Assembly (NCBI GenBank): GCA_047635695.1
Contig: JBLILN010000022.1
Coordinates: 1-23,695 of the forward strand
DNA length: 23,695 nt
Reading direction: 5' to 3'
Source: UBA2136 sp047635695
Lineage (GTDB): Bacteria; Pseudomonadota; Alphaproteobacteria; UBA2136
Part shown: piece by piece, positions 1 to 7,063 of the stretch
Position numbering within the stretch: the stretch's first letter is position 1
How the letters are laid out: every line of letters starts with the position of its first letter
Notes under the pieces: model-generated
The model's database searches: none
What the model was told of the DNA's origin: nothing
What the model saw: the letters and a program-made list of their open reading frames with translations, nothing else
Made by a program: the position numbers and the translations under genes

Positions 1-349
1 ATGCCTTACACTTCACAAAACAGCATTTATCAAGTTACAATCACTACAAATAAAACATCTTTGGCTTTTTGTATCGCAACTTTTAGCCAATACCTTTTAC
101 ATAAGGACAAGGATCCTTATACATAAAGCGCCACCATTTGGTGAACAGGCTCTTTCGCTTCGATACTTTAATAAACCTCAAATACTCATTCAAAAAAAAT
201 AAAAACTCAGTGAAACATCTTGAATTCTAAAATCTAAAAAAATACACAATATAAAATTATTTCCTTCATCTTTTTTCCTCACAATTTCGCACCATCGCAA
301 TCACCACAAAACTTTGCTTTCTTTTTAAAAGTAAGCAAAACCGCAGTTA

Positions 350-403
350 TAATGCATTTATTTAAGTGCATTACATTTTTACACCCTATGGTCAGGTATA
401 GGG
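350..403. terminator. Two consecutive hairpins, possible terminator of an upstream gene
   Basis: The first dyad has arms TAATGCATTTA and TAAGTGCATTA (350-360 and 363-373) with one G-T pair, followed by CATTTTT. The second is CCCTAT (384-389) and ATAGGG (398-403) around an 8-base loop, followed by a T-rich stretch. Both are weak in GC. They may end transcription coming from the left or lie in a regulatory leader; a TATAAT (348-353) overlaps the first. Confidence 0.25.
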
Positions 404-410
404 CTTATTG

Positions 411-438
411 TTGTGCCTAAAGGTTAATGTTTTATAAC
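411..438 (+). promoter_or_regulatory. Putative sigma-70 promoter of the PfkB kinase gene
   Basis: TTGTGC (411-416), 16 bases, then TATAAC (433-438). This would start RNA near 445 and give a leader of about 80 bases. It is called by eye on consensus only. Confidence 0.3.
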
Positions 439-524
439 GGGCTTTTAAATAATATTATAGCGTCGCCTTCTTTTTATGTTAAAAATAAAGCATTACTAAA
501 AGTGTAAATAAAAGAGGTGATAAA

Positions 525-1499
525 ATGTACGACCTAACCGTTATTGGAAATTCCCCCGTTGATGCGCTTACGCATGTGGACGAAAGTATACTTACAAAGT
601 ACAAGTTGAATAAGGGTGATTTTAACCCCGTACCAACTGAAACATTTGCAGAAATAGCCCAAAGCTGTACATTTGAAGCCTTAGAATCAGGTGGCTCGAC
701 CGCCAACACCGCATGGACCTTAGGTGTTATGGGCAAATATATACATTTCATAGGCCATATAGGTGATGACCCTGCAGGTAGGCACTTCTACAAAGACATG
801 CAAACGGCTGAAGTTGAAATGCGCGCACCAGATAAAAACGCCCGCACAATGGAGGTTTTTGTCCTTATTACACCCGATGGAGAACGTACTTTTATCTCAC
901 GTGGCGTTACTGCACCTCTACGACATGAAATGATTGATGAGGATATTATCAAAAATAGCAACTGGTTACTCGTCGAAGGTTACGCACTTTTAGACCAGTC
1001 TGATGCCGTTAAAAAATCCATTCAATGGGCACTAAAGCACGATACGAAAATAGCCTTTACTGTCAGTGCCGCCTTTGCCATACAGATCGCATTCAATACA
1101 ATGGCAGAAGACGTGATCCCTTATACAGACCTCCTTATTGCCAACGACGAAGAAATGGATACATTAATAGACGCCGCGAACAAAATGGAAAAAGGCACAC
1201 AAAAAACAAATCTATTAGAAACCTTAAGCAAAATGGCCAAAATCATTACACATAGTGAAAAGGGTGCAACATTTTCACAGGGCGGACAAAAGCAATTCAT
1301 GCCAACAGACGCCATTGATGATGTTTTAGATGCAACAGGCGCAGGCGATGCCTTTGTTGCTGGATTCCTTTATGGGTATATCGAAAATGATGTTCAAAAA
1401 GGCTTAAGGATCGGGCATAAACTGGGTGGTAAAATAATCCAACAGCTCGGCGGGCGTATAAAAGATAAAACTTTTATTAAAGAATCCATCAACAACTAG
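525..1499 (+). CDS. PfkB-family carbohydrate kinase, adenosine-kinase type
   Basis: A 324-aa sugar or nucleoside kinase of the ribokinase/PfkB superfamily, which transfers the ATP gamma-phosphate to a hydroxyl of ribose, a nucleoside or a sugar. Visible marks are the substrate-side glycine motif GGSTANTA (residues 56-63) and the signature DATGAGDA starting at residue 269, with Asp275 as the expected catalytic base. The length and the GGSTANT form fit the adenosine kinase group found in many Alphaproteobacteria, with a role in purine salvage, but substrate cannot be fixed from sequence alone. The start is well supported by a GAGGTGA ribosome site at 514-520, five bases before ATG. rsmE follows on the same strand after a short gap, so the two may be cotranscribed. 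Confidence 0.85.
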   Translation: MYDLTVIGNSPVDALTHVDESILTKYKLNKGDFNPVPTETFAEIAQSCTFEALESGGSTANTAWTLGVMGKYIHFIGHIGDDPAGRHFYKDMQTAEVEMRAPDKNARTMEVFVLITPDGERTFISRGVTAPLRHEMIDEDIIKNSNWLLVEGYALLDQSDAVKKSIQWALKHDTKIAFTVSAAFAIQIAFNTMAEDVIPYTDLLIANDEEMDTLIDAANKMEKGTQKTNLLETLSKMAKIITHSEKGATFSQGGQKQFMPTDAIDDVLDATGAGDAFVAGFLYGYIENDVQKGLRIGHKLGGKIIQQLGGRIKDKTFIKESINN

Positions 1500-1566
1500 T
1501 GGAGGTTTCTTCAAACATTCAGCCGTGTTATTCACAGAGGTCAAAAAAAACAAGGATTTAAGTAAT

Positions 1567-2259
1567 TTGAACAAATTAAAGAAGTTTTACTTCGATGGCG
1601 ACCTAAGCGTCGGAAGCACATTAAATGCACCTAAAGAACTTTCGCGTCGCCTCAGCCGTGAGCTTAAGCAAAAAAAAGATGACCATATAACCCTTTTTAA
1701 TGGCCAAAGCGGCCTCTTTGAAATAGAAATAAAAGACGATAAATGTACAAACCTCTATGTAAAATCAATTATCAAACCTCAAGAAAAAGTTGTAAATATT
1801 ACTCTTTTAATTTCACTGGTCAGTGAAGAAGCTCTTGAAAATATTTTTAGACAGGCCACCGAATTTGGTGTCACCGAAATTATTCCTTTAATAACAGATA
1901 ACACCGTTATCGATAAGTTAAATGAGGCGCATATAAATGAACTTCTTATTGCAACTTCCGAACAATGCGCGCGTTTAACTATCCCGCAATTACGCCCCAT
2001 TTCGTTTATGGAGACTGTTGTTAAAGAGTTTGGTGACCGTATTTATTGGTGCGCTGAACATGTTGGTGGAAAGTGGGGTGACCACAAGAACGCGTCAGGA
2101 AATGCATTACTTATCGGACCAGAAAATGGTTTTAGCTCAAGAGAACGTGTCTGGTTAAACGAATGCCTCAATGTTATCCCTGTTGGTCTAGGGAAAAATA
2201 TACTGAAGCCTGATACGGCTGCATGTGCGGCTCTCTCTCGCTTTCTCGACCATTTTTAA
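1567..2259 (+). CDS. rsmE: 16S rRNA (uracil-1498-N3)-methyltransferase RsmE
   Basis: SPOUT-class methyltransferase that methylates N3 of U1498 in 16S rRNA using S-adenosylmethionine. Family motifs visible are the N-terminal FYFDGDLSVG (usual form RFFVD..L..G), the SAM-knot sequence LLIGPENGFSSRE and the closing LGKNILKPDTA (usual LG.RILR.ETA). The frame is open from a GTG at 1525, but the extra residues have no counterpart in the family, and the GGAGG at 1501-1505 lies too far from that GTG. A TTG at 1567 preceded by AAGGA at 1552-1556 gives a protein starting MNKLKKFYFDGD, matching the usual RsmE N-terminus, so it is preferred here (230 aa). The gene lies 67 bases after the kinase, probably in the same unit. 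The function is secure; the start is not. Confidence 0.88.
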   Translation: MNKLKKFYFDGDLSVGSTLNAPKELSRRLSRELKQKKDDHITLFNGQSGLFEIEIKDDKCTNLYVKSIIKPQEKVVNITLLISLVSEEALENIFRQATEFGVTEIIPLITDNTVIDKLNEAHINELLIATSEQCARLTIPQLRPISFMETVVKEFGDRIYWCAEHVGGKWGDHKNASGNALLIGPENGFSSRERVWLNECLNVIPVGLGKNILKPDTAACAALSRFLDHF

Positions 2260-2289
2260 TGGATAAATAATATTTTTTAAAGTTAAACA

Positions 2290-2318
2290 GTGACTTTTAA
2301 CCATGTTAACATTAGAAT
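2290..2318 (+). promoter_or_regulatory. Putative sigma-70 promoter of coxB
   Basis: GTGACT (2290-2295), a 17-base spacer, then TAGAAT (2313-2318). Transcription would begin near 2325, about 43 bases before the coxB ATG. Confidence 0.4.
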
Positions 2319-2367
2319 ATGCTCGCAAAAAGATATCGGACGACCCTAAACAACAAGGAAAATAACA

Positions 2368-3198
2368 ATGCTAACAAAAACACTGATTTTGTTTGTTTTT
2401 ACACTCATCATCGCAACATCTGCAGCTTATGCTGGCACAGCTCATATGGGTGGTTTTCAAAACCCTGTCGGTGCCATTGCTCAAGAAGTTGATGATATTT
2501 ACAACTTCATCTTCTATATAACAGGCTTTATTTGCCTCCTCGTTGAAGGTGTTATTCTGTACAGTATCTGGCGTTTTAGGCGCTCTAAAAACAAAAAAGC
2601 TGCCACATTCAGCCACAACACACCTTTAGAAATCTTTTGGCTTACTGTACCCGCCATTATTTGCGTTGTCATTGCATGGAAATCATTTGAAGGTATGCGT
2701 TTTATTCGTTCAATGCCTGAAGAAGCTATTGATATTGAAGTTATGGCCTCTCAATTCGCATGGGACTTTGACTACCCTGATGTTAAAATATCAGCTCCCG
2801 ATATTGATATCGAAGAAAAAGCAAAAACAGAGACATGGTTACGTGAACTCACAGCTTTTAACGACGGATTTACTGTAAAAGAGATGGTTGTGCCTATTAA
2901 TACAAACATCCGCCTCCACGTGACCTCAAAAGACGTGATCCACGCCTTTTATGTACCTGCATTAATGACTAAAATTGATGCCATGCCTGGTCGTATTAAC
3001 TATCAATGGTTTAATATTCCAAAAATTGGTTCATACATTGGCCAATGTGCTGAGCTTTGCGGCGCTGCACACGGACAAATGTATTTCTCTGTCAAGGCTG
3101 TTAGCCAAGCAGATTATACAATATGGGTTAACAAACAGCGTGTCGAAGAAGACCTATCGCCGTTAACACAAGAACAAATTGCTGAACGTTCTAAGTAA
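2368..3198 (+). CDS. coxB: Cytochrome c oxidase subunit II
   Basis: Subunit II of the aa3-type terminal oxidase (276 aa). It takes electrons from cytochrome c through the binuclear CuA centre on the periplasmic side. A signal peptide spans residues 1-22 (ending AAYA) and two membrane helices lie near 46-68 and 88-106. All CuA ligands are present: His192, Cys227, Glu229 (backbone), Cys231, His235 and Met238, in CAELCGAAHGQM. The aromatic electron-entry region reads QFAWDFDYP, with Trp132. There is no fused cytochrome c domain, so the enzyme is aa3, not caa3. The start follows an AAGGA site. The gene is flanked by its own promoter and a strong terminator, separating it from coxA, which is 3.9 kb downstream. 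Confidence 0.97.
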   Translation: MLTKTLILFVFTLIIATSAAYAGTAHMGGFQNPVGAIAQEVDDIYNFIFYITGFICLLVEGVILYSIWRFRRSKNKKAATFSHNTPLEIFWLTVPAIICVVIAWKSFEGMRFIRSMPEEAIDIEVMASQFAWDFDYPDVKISAPDIDIEEKAKTETWLRELTAFNDGFTVKEMVVPINTNIRLHVTSKDVIHAFYVPALMTKIDAMPGRINYQWFNIPKIGSYIGQCAELCGAAHGQMYFSVKAVSQADYTIWVNKQRVEEDLSPLTQEQIAERSK

Positions 3199-3213
3199 GC
3201 GAAAGCAAACAAC

Positions 3214-3242
3214 AAAAAAGCCTCCTCTGCGGAGGCTTTTTT
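3214..3242 (+). terminator. Strong intrinsic terminator after coxB
   Basis: Perfect 12-bp stem: AAAAAAGCCTCC (3214-3225), loop TCTGC, GGAGGCTTTTTT (3231-3242). It lies 15 bases after the coxB stop and ends in six T. The A-tract and T-tract make it potentially bidirectional. Confidence 0.93.
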
Positions 3243-3353
3243 GTTCACTTTAAAGTACAAAAAACAGTGCACACCATTGTATCAAGCATTTCTATACCTT
3301 TATTTTCCGAAAAAAACTTTTAATATCCCACCACTCTGCTATGATATGGCCGT

Positions 3354-3359
3354 TATAAT
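3354..3359 (+). promoter_or_regulatory. Putative -10 element of the ctaA-ctaB-ctaG unit
   Basis: A perfect TATAAT at 3354-3359, 22 bases before the preferred ctaA start. It overlaps an alternative ATG at 3358, which argues against that start. No good -35 is seen at 16-18 bases; a second candidate TATGAT lies at 3340-3345. RNA would start near 3366 with a short leader that still holds the AGAAGGT ribosome site. Confidence 0.4.
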
Positions 3360-3381
3360 GAAAGAAGGTCAACAACGAGCC

Positions 3382-4311
3382 ATGCAAAATTTAAGTAAGT
3401 TCACAGGTTACACCGCACTACTCACATACATTTTAATTGTACTGGGCGCTGCCGTACGTGTTTTTGACGCTGGCATGAGTTGCCCTGACTGGCCTATGTG
3501 TTATGGCGAAGCTATCCCATTCCCTGTTGATCCTATTCACGGTTATAGCAATTTTCAAGTATTTTTAGAGTGGTTCCACCGCTTACTGGCTGGCGTTGTA
3601 GGTTTACTTATTTTAAGTATGACAGTGTGGAGTTTTAAATATCGTAAACAGTCAAAAGCCGTGGTTATATTTTCTTTCATTTGTTTATGCGCACTTATTT
3701 CGCAGGTGTTTTTAGGCATGGTAACAATTAATTACAGTAACTTACATTGGACAGTTGCTATCCACCTTGGCAACGCCATGGTTTTATTCGCCTTACTTAT
3801 TGTGACGAGGAAGCGCATTTCCATCGCTGCAAGCAATGAAAATGAAAAAATAGCTATCTCGAAAAAATCTAAAGTGACGCTTTGGATTTTACTTATAAGT
3901 ACATTTCTCACCATGATCATTGGCGCTATGGTTTCAACATCATTTTCTGGTGGCGTGTGCGGCGGCCTTCCTTTTTGCAATGGCGAAATTATGCCAACAG
4001 GTGATTTAGGCGCCATGCTGCATATGAAACATCGTTTTATGGCCTTATTTGTCATTCTTCTAACTCTTTTATTCGTATTCTTTTCTAGGAAGGAGCATGC
4101 AACATACCAAAAAACAGCTAAAGGTCTCTTTATCATTGTTCTAGGGCAAGTTATTATCGGCATCACTGTTCTTTATAGTTTTGCGCATTATGCATGGGGT
4201 TATCAGGCACTCAGCATTTTCCACCTTGCTTGGGGAACACTTATTATAATGGCTCTTTCGGGTGCCTTAGCTAAAATTTACCTTGGTACAGGAGGTACAT
4301 TTCACAAATGA
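3382..4311 (+). CDS. ctaA: Heme A synthase (COX15/CtaA family)
   Basis: Integral membrane enzyme that oxidises the C8 methyl of heme O to give heme A for the aa3 oxidase. About eight membrane helices are apparent in 309 aa. Conserved heme-ligand histidine regions are visible at His66 (EWFHR), His122/His128 (NLHWTVAIH), His214/His217 (MLHMKHR) and His281. Two cysteine pairs are present, Cys34/Cys40 and Cys193/Cys199, in the first and third external loops as in the Bacillus CtaA type; the COX15 form common in Alphaproteobacteria is usually longer and lacks them. The frame is open from 3241, but that point lies inside the coxB terminator. ATG at 3382 has an AGAAGGT site at 3363-3369 and gives the usual N-terminus. 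It overlaps ctaB by ATGA. Confidence 0.92.
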   Translation: MQNLSKFTGYTALLTYILIVLGAAVRVFDAGMSCPDWPMCYGEAIPFPVDPIHGYSNFQVFLEWFHRLLAGVVGLLILSMTVWSFKYRKQSKAVVIFSFICLCALISQVFLGMVTINYSNLHWTVAIHLGNAMVLFALLIVTRKRISIAASNENEKIAISKKSKVTLWILLISTFLTMIIGAMVSTSFSGGVCGGLPFCNGEIMPTGDLGAMLHMKHRFMALFVILLTLLFVFFSRKEHATYQKTAKGLFIIVLGQVIIGITVLYSFAHYAWGYQALSIFHLAWGTLIIMALSGALAKIYLGTGGTFHK

Positions 4312-5180
4312 GAACTTTTGTATTAGATATTTTCCGTCTGATGAAGCCGCGTATTATTTTATTACTGGCAATCACCTGTACGGGTGCCATGCTTGTCGCG
4401 ACAAAAGGCAATATTGAACTCCTGAGCTGGAGCACTGCCTTTTGGGGCACACTGGGCTTAAGCCTAAGTGCTGGTGGCGCCAATACGGTGAACATGTGGT
4501 ATGACCGTGATATTGATAAAATTATGAAGCGCACCCAAAATCGCCCTCTACCTGCCGGACGCATGAAACCTAACACGGTTCTTTTCCTTGGTATTTTTTG
4601 GGGCATATTCTCTCATATACTCCTTTGGGTTATGGTTAACCCTTTAACGGCCTGGATGGCAACTGCTGGCTATTTATTCTACGTCTTCATTTACACAATG
4701 TACCTCAAAAGGCGTACTGTACATAATATTGTTATTGGTGGTGCCGCAGGTGCATTTCCGCCAGTTGTGGGTTGGGCAGCAGTGCAAAATGACGTTTCAA
4801 GCTGGATGCCATGGGCTATGTTTTTAATCATATTCCTTTGGACGCCACCACATTTCTGGGCTTTAGCCCTTAAAAAACGCGAAGATTATACAAATGCGAA
4901 CATTCCTATGCTACCCGTTGTTAAAGGTGAGGCCGAAACAAAAGTTCAGATGGTTTATTACATGTTGGTATTATTGCCTGTCACACTCTCACTCGCTATT
5001 TCTAGCCATCTCAGTTACATATATCTATTTTCTGCGACCGTTTTAGGGCTTATATGGCTTAAAAAAGCAAATAAACTCATGCATGAAGAAGGTATTGACA
5101 GCACTATGGATGTCTTTATGTTTTCACTTTATTATTTAGCCCTTTTATTTGGCGCTATGGTTTTGGATACATTTATCTAA
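4308..5180 (+). CDS. ctaB: Protoheme IX farnesyltransferase (heme O synthase)
   Basis: UbiA-family membrane prenyltransferase (290 aa) that adds a farnesyl group to protoheme to make heme O, the substrate of CtaA. The first Asp-rich motif NMWYDRDID (residues 62-70) followed by RTQNRPLPAG binds the prenyl diphosphate through Mg2+. Other family marks are IGGAAGAFPPVVGW and LWTPPHFWALA. About seven to nine helices are expected. The ATG overlaps the ctaA stop (ATGA), with GGAGG at 4291-4295 inside the end of ctaA, so the two genes are translationally coupled and act in consecutive steps of heme A synthesis. ctaG begins one base after the stop. Confidence 0.96.
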   Translation: MRTFVLDIFRLMKPRIILLLAITCTGAMLVATKGNIELLSWSTAFWGTLGLSLSAGGANTVNMWYDRDIDKIMKRTQNRPLPAGRMKPNTVLFLGIFWGIFSHILLWVMVNPLTAWMATAGYLFYVFIYTMYLKRRTVHNIVIGGAAGAFPPVVGWAAVQNDVSSWMPWAMFLIIFLWTPPHFWALALKKREDYTNANIPMLPVVKGEAETKVQMVYYMLVLLPVTLSLAISSHLSYIYLFSATVLGLIWLKKANKLMHEEGIDSTMDVFMFSLYYLALLFGAMVLDTFI

Positions 5181-5181
5181 T

Positions 5182-5733
5182 ATGAAAAAACAAAAAAACA
5201 ATAAACTTATGATAACGCTAAGCCTTGTTGCCCTTGGCATGCTTGGTATGGCCTACGCCTTTGTGCCGCTGTATAATGCCTTTTGCAGGCTTATCGGCAC
5301 ACCTGTAGCTCAAATTGCCGTGGCCCCAACTGAAAATAAAATTATGGGCGAAATTCAAGACCGCACCGTCACTATTCGCTTTATCGGCCACAATGCAGAA
5401 GGTGTACCCGTAGAACTTGAACCTGTTACTACTAAAATGAAAGTGCATATAAACCAGCCAGTACTCACAGCTTACAAAGCCAAGAACTTTTCAGACCGAG
5501 GCATTGACGGCGTTGCTGTTCATACTTTAATTGCCTTTGGTAGTAAAGGAGAAGAAGGGGATGTGGCTCCGTATGTTGATTTACAGCAATGTTTCTGTTT
5601 TGAACAACAGTACTATCCCGCAGGTGAAGACATTCAATTGCCACTCAGCTTCTTTGTCACGGAAGACCTGCCAAAAACAGTTCATACCATCAACTTTTCA
5701 TACACTCTATTTGAAGCCGAAGACGACGAATGA
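5182..5733 (+). CDS. ctaG: Cytochrome c oxidase assembly protein CtaG (Cox11)
   Basis: Copper chaperone that delivers Cu to the CuB site of subunit I (183 aa). A single N-terminal membrane anchor (about residues 9-29) is followed by VPLYNAFCRLIGT with conserved Cys35, then a periplasmic beta domain carrying CFCF (Cys137 and Cys139, the copper ligands) and the family tail QQYYPAGE. The sequence is somewhat divergent from well-known alphaproteobacterial CtaG in the middle. ATG lies one base after the ctaB stop and no clear ribosome site is seen, so translation probably depends on ctaB. An upstream in-frame ATG at 5149 lies within ctaB and would add residues with no family match. Confidence 0.92.
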   Translation: MKKQKNNKLMITLSLVALGMLGMAYAFVPLYNAFCRLIGTPVAQIAVAPTENKIMGEIQDRTVTIRFIGHNAEGVPVELEPVTTKMKVHINQPVLTAYKAKNFSDRGIDGVAVHTLIAFGSKGEEGDVAPYVDLQQCFCFEQQYYPAGEDIQLPLSFFVTEDLPKTVHTINFSYTLFEAEDDE

Positions 5734-5740
5734 AGTTCGT

Positions 5741-5769
5741 TTGACCGCCTATCTTTTATTCAGTATGCT
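5741..5769 (+). promoter_or_regulatory. Putative promoter giving a leaderless alr transcript
   Basis: TTGACC (5741-5746), 17 bases, TATGCT (5764-5769). The predicted start point, about seven bases after the -10, falls on or next to the A of the alr ATG at 5776. Confidence 0.45.
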
Positions 5770-5775
5770 TAAAAC

Positions 5776-6840
5776 ATGAAATCAACTATCGCCACCATTA
5801 ACCTTAAAGCTATCCAAAAAAATTGGCTTCGACTCACAAACATGTCTAAGGCAACATGTGCAGCTGTGGTTAAAGCCGATGCCTATGGCCTTGGGTCAAA
5901 AGAAGTTTCAAAAGCGCTATATACAAGCGGTTGCCGCACCTTTTTTGTCGCTTATTTAGAAGAGGCTCTTCATATAAAACCCTACACACCTCAAGCAGAC
6001 ATCTATATATTAAATGGTATAAGTGCAGGCGAAGAACAAACTTGCGTTAAAAATAACCTTATTCCCGTCGTTAATACCATCAACGCCTTAAAAACACTCA
6101 TAGATGCCAAGGTAGATATGAGCATCGCCCTTCACATTGATACGGGCATAAATAGGCTAGGCCTCCCTTTGCATGAAGTAAAACAAGCTGCGGATGCCAT
6201 CAAACTAAATAACAACCTTCACCTCAAACTACTGATGAGCCACCTTGCATGCGCAGATGACATCAAAAATCCTTTTAATAAAACACAGCTCAAAGCCTTT
6301 GAATCAATGAAAAAGGTATTCCCACAAGTAACTTGTAGCCTTGCAAATTCTTCTGGCATATACCTAGGCGATGAATACCACTTCGATGTTATAAGGCCAG
6401 GTTATGCCTTATATGGCGGTAACCCGACACCTTATAAAAAAGCAAATCCCATGGACAATGTTTTGACCATTAAAAGCGGCATCATGCAGCTCAAAAAAAT
6501 TAAAGCAGGTGAGTCTATTGGCTATAACTCAACATGGAACGCGCAAAGAGACAGTCAGATAGCAACCATTCCTTACGGTTATGCAGACGGCTTTTCACGC
6601 TTACATTCAAATAAAACAAATTTTTATATAGGCCATTACAAAGCGCCTGTTATTGGCCGTGTTTCTATGGATATGACAACCCTTGACGTTACAGGTATCC
6701 CTGATGACATCTTAAAAAATACGCCTGTCACCATAGTTGGTGACAAAAACACCATCGACGATCTTTCAAAAAATATCAATACGGTTGGCTATGAGGTATT
6801 AACAAACATAGGCAACCGTCTAAAAAAACAATATTTATAG
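5776..6840 (+). CDS. alr: Alanine racemase
   Basis: PLP-dependent fold-type III enzyme (354 aa) that interconverts L- and D-alanine, supplying D-alanine for peptidoglycan. The cofactor lysine is Lys33 in VVKADAYGLG. The second catalytic base is Tyr250 in GYNSTW. The IPYGYADGFSR segment and GRVSMDMTTLDV near the end are also typical, and the length is normal. The start has no recognisable ribosome site, and a good promoter ends seven bases upstream, so the message may be leaderless. The gene lies between ctaG and coxA, an unusual place that has nothing to do with oxidase assembly; no terminator is seen after it. Confidence 0.95.
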   Translation: MKSTIATINLKAIQKNWLRLTNMSKATCAAVVKADAYGLGSKEVSKALYTSGCRTFFVAYLEEALHIKPYTPQADIYILNGISAGEEQTCVKNNLIPVVNTINALKTLIDAKVDMSIALHIDTGINRLGLPLHEVKQAADAIKLNNNLHLKLLMSHLACADDIKNPFNKTQLKAFESMKKVFPQVTCSLANSSGIYLGDEYHFDVIRPGYALYGGNPTPYKKANPMDNVLTIKSGIMQLKKIKAGESIGYNSTWNAQRDSQIATIPYGYADGFSRLHSNKTNFYIGHYKAPVIGRVSMDMTTLDVTGIPDDILKNTPVTIVGDKNTIDDLSKNINTVGYEVLTNIGNRLKKQYL

Positions 6841-6978
6841 CCTTTTTACTAGGCCTACCAACAAAAAAATCACCGTAACCACTATGAAAAATATACATAA
6901 AAACAACTGAACCATAAAATATCAACAATAGAGGGACACGCGTACTTTTGATAACTTGTCTTTTTTTATTTCTAACCT

Positions 6979-7007
6979 TTGGAAAAGTTTAAAAAAAATG
7001 ATATACT
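6979..7007 (+). promoter_or_regulatory. Putative sigma-70 promoter of coxA
   Basis: TTGGAA (6979-6984), 17-base A-rich spacer, TATACT (7002-7007). RNA would begin near 7014, 50 bases before the coxA start. It sits inside the upstream open extension of the coxA frame, which supports the later start codon. Confidence 0.5.
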
Positions 7008-7063
7008 TGCGCCGAAATTCAGTCTTACAAAAGATCTTGATGAAAAACAAAAAGGATAAAACG

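Larger units (their letters stand above)
1..524. other. AT-rich leader region, no convincing gene
   Basis: No gene is supported in the first 524 bases. A 41-codon open frame (1-126) starts at base 1 but has no visible ribosome site and resembles nothing known; it could be the tail of a gene entering from the left or chance. Two consecutive dyads (350-373 and 384-403) and a plausible promoter for the kinase gene lie in the right half. The rest is AT-rich with no clear signal. Confidence 0.5.

Noticed and set aside
1..126. 41-codon open frame starting at base 1
   Set aside because: No ribosome site can be judged, codon use and product look random, and the ATG is at the cut edge; may be chance or a fragment.
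3241..3381. Upstream extension of the ctaA frame
   Set aside because: It begins in the coxB terminator and crosses the putative -10; the residues do not match CtaA.
3732..4166. 144-aa minus-strand open frame
   Set aside because: Fully antisense to ctaA, which has clear family motifs; it has no ribosome site or recognisable product.
6956..7063. Upstream extension of the coxA frame
   Set aside because: It contains a good promoter, and the later ATG has an AAGGA site and the family N-terminus.
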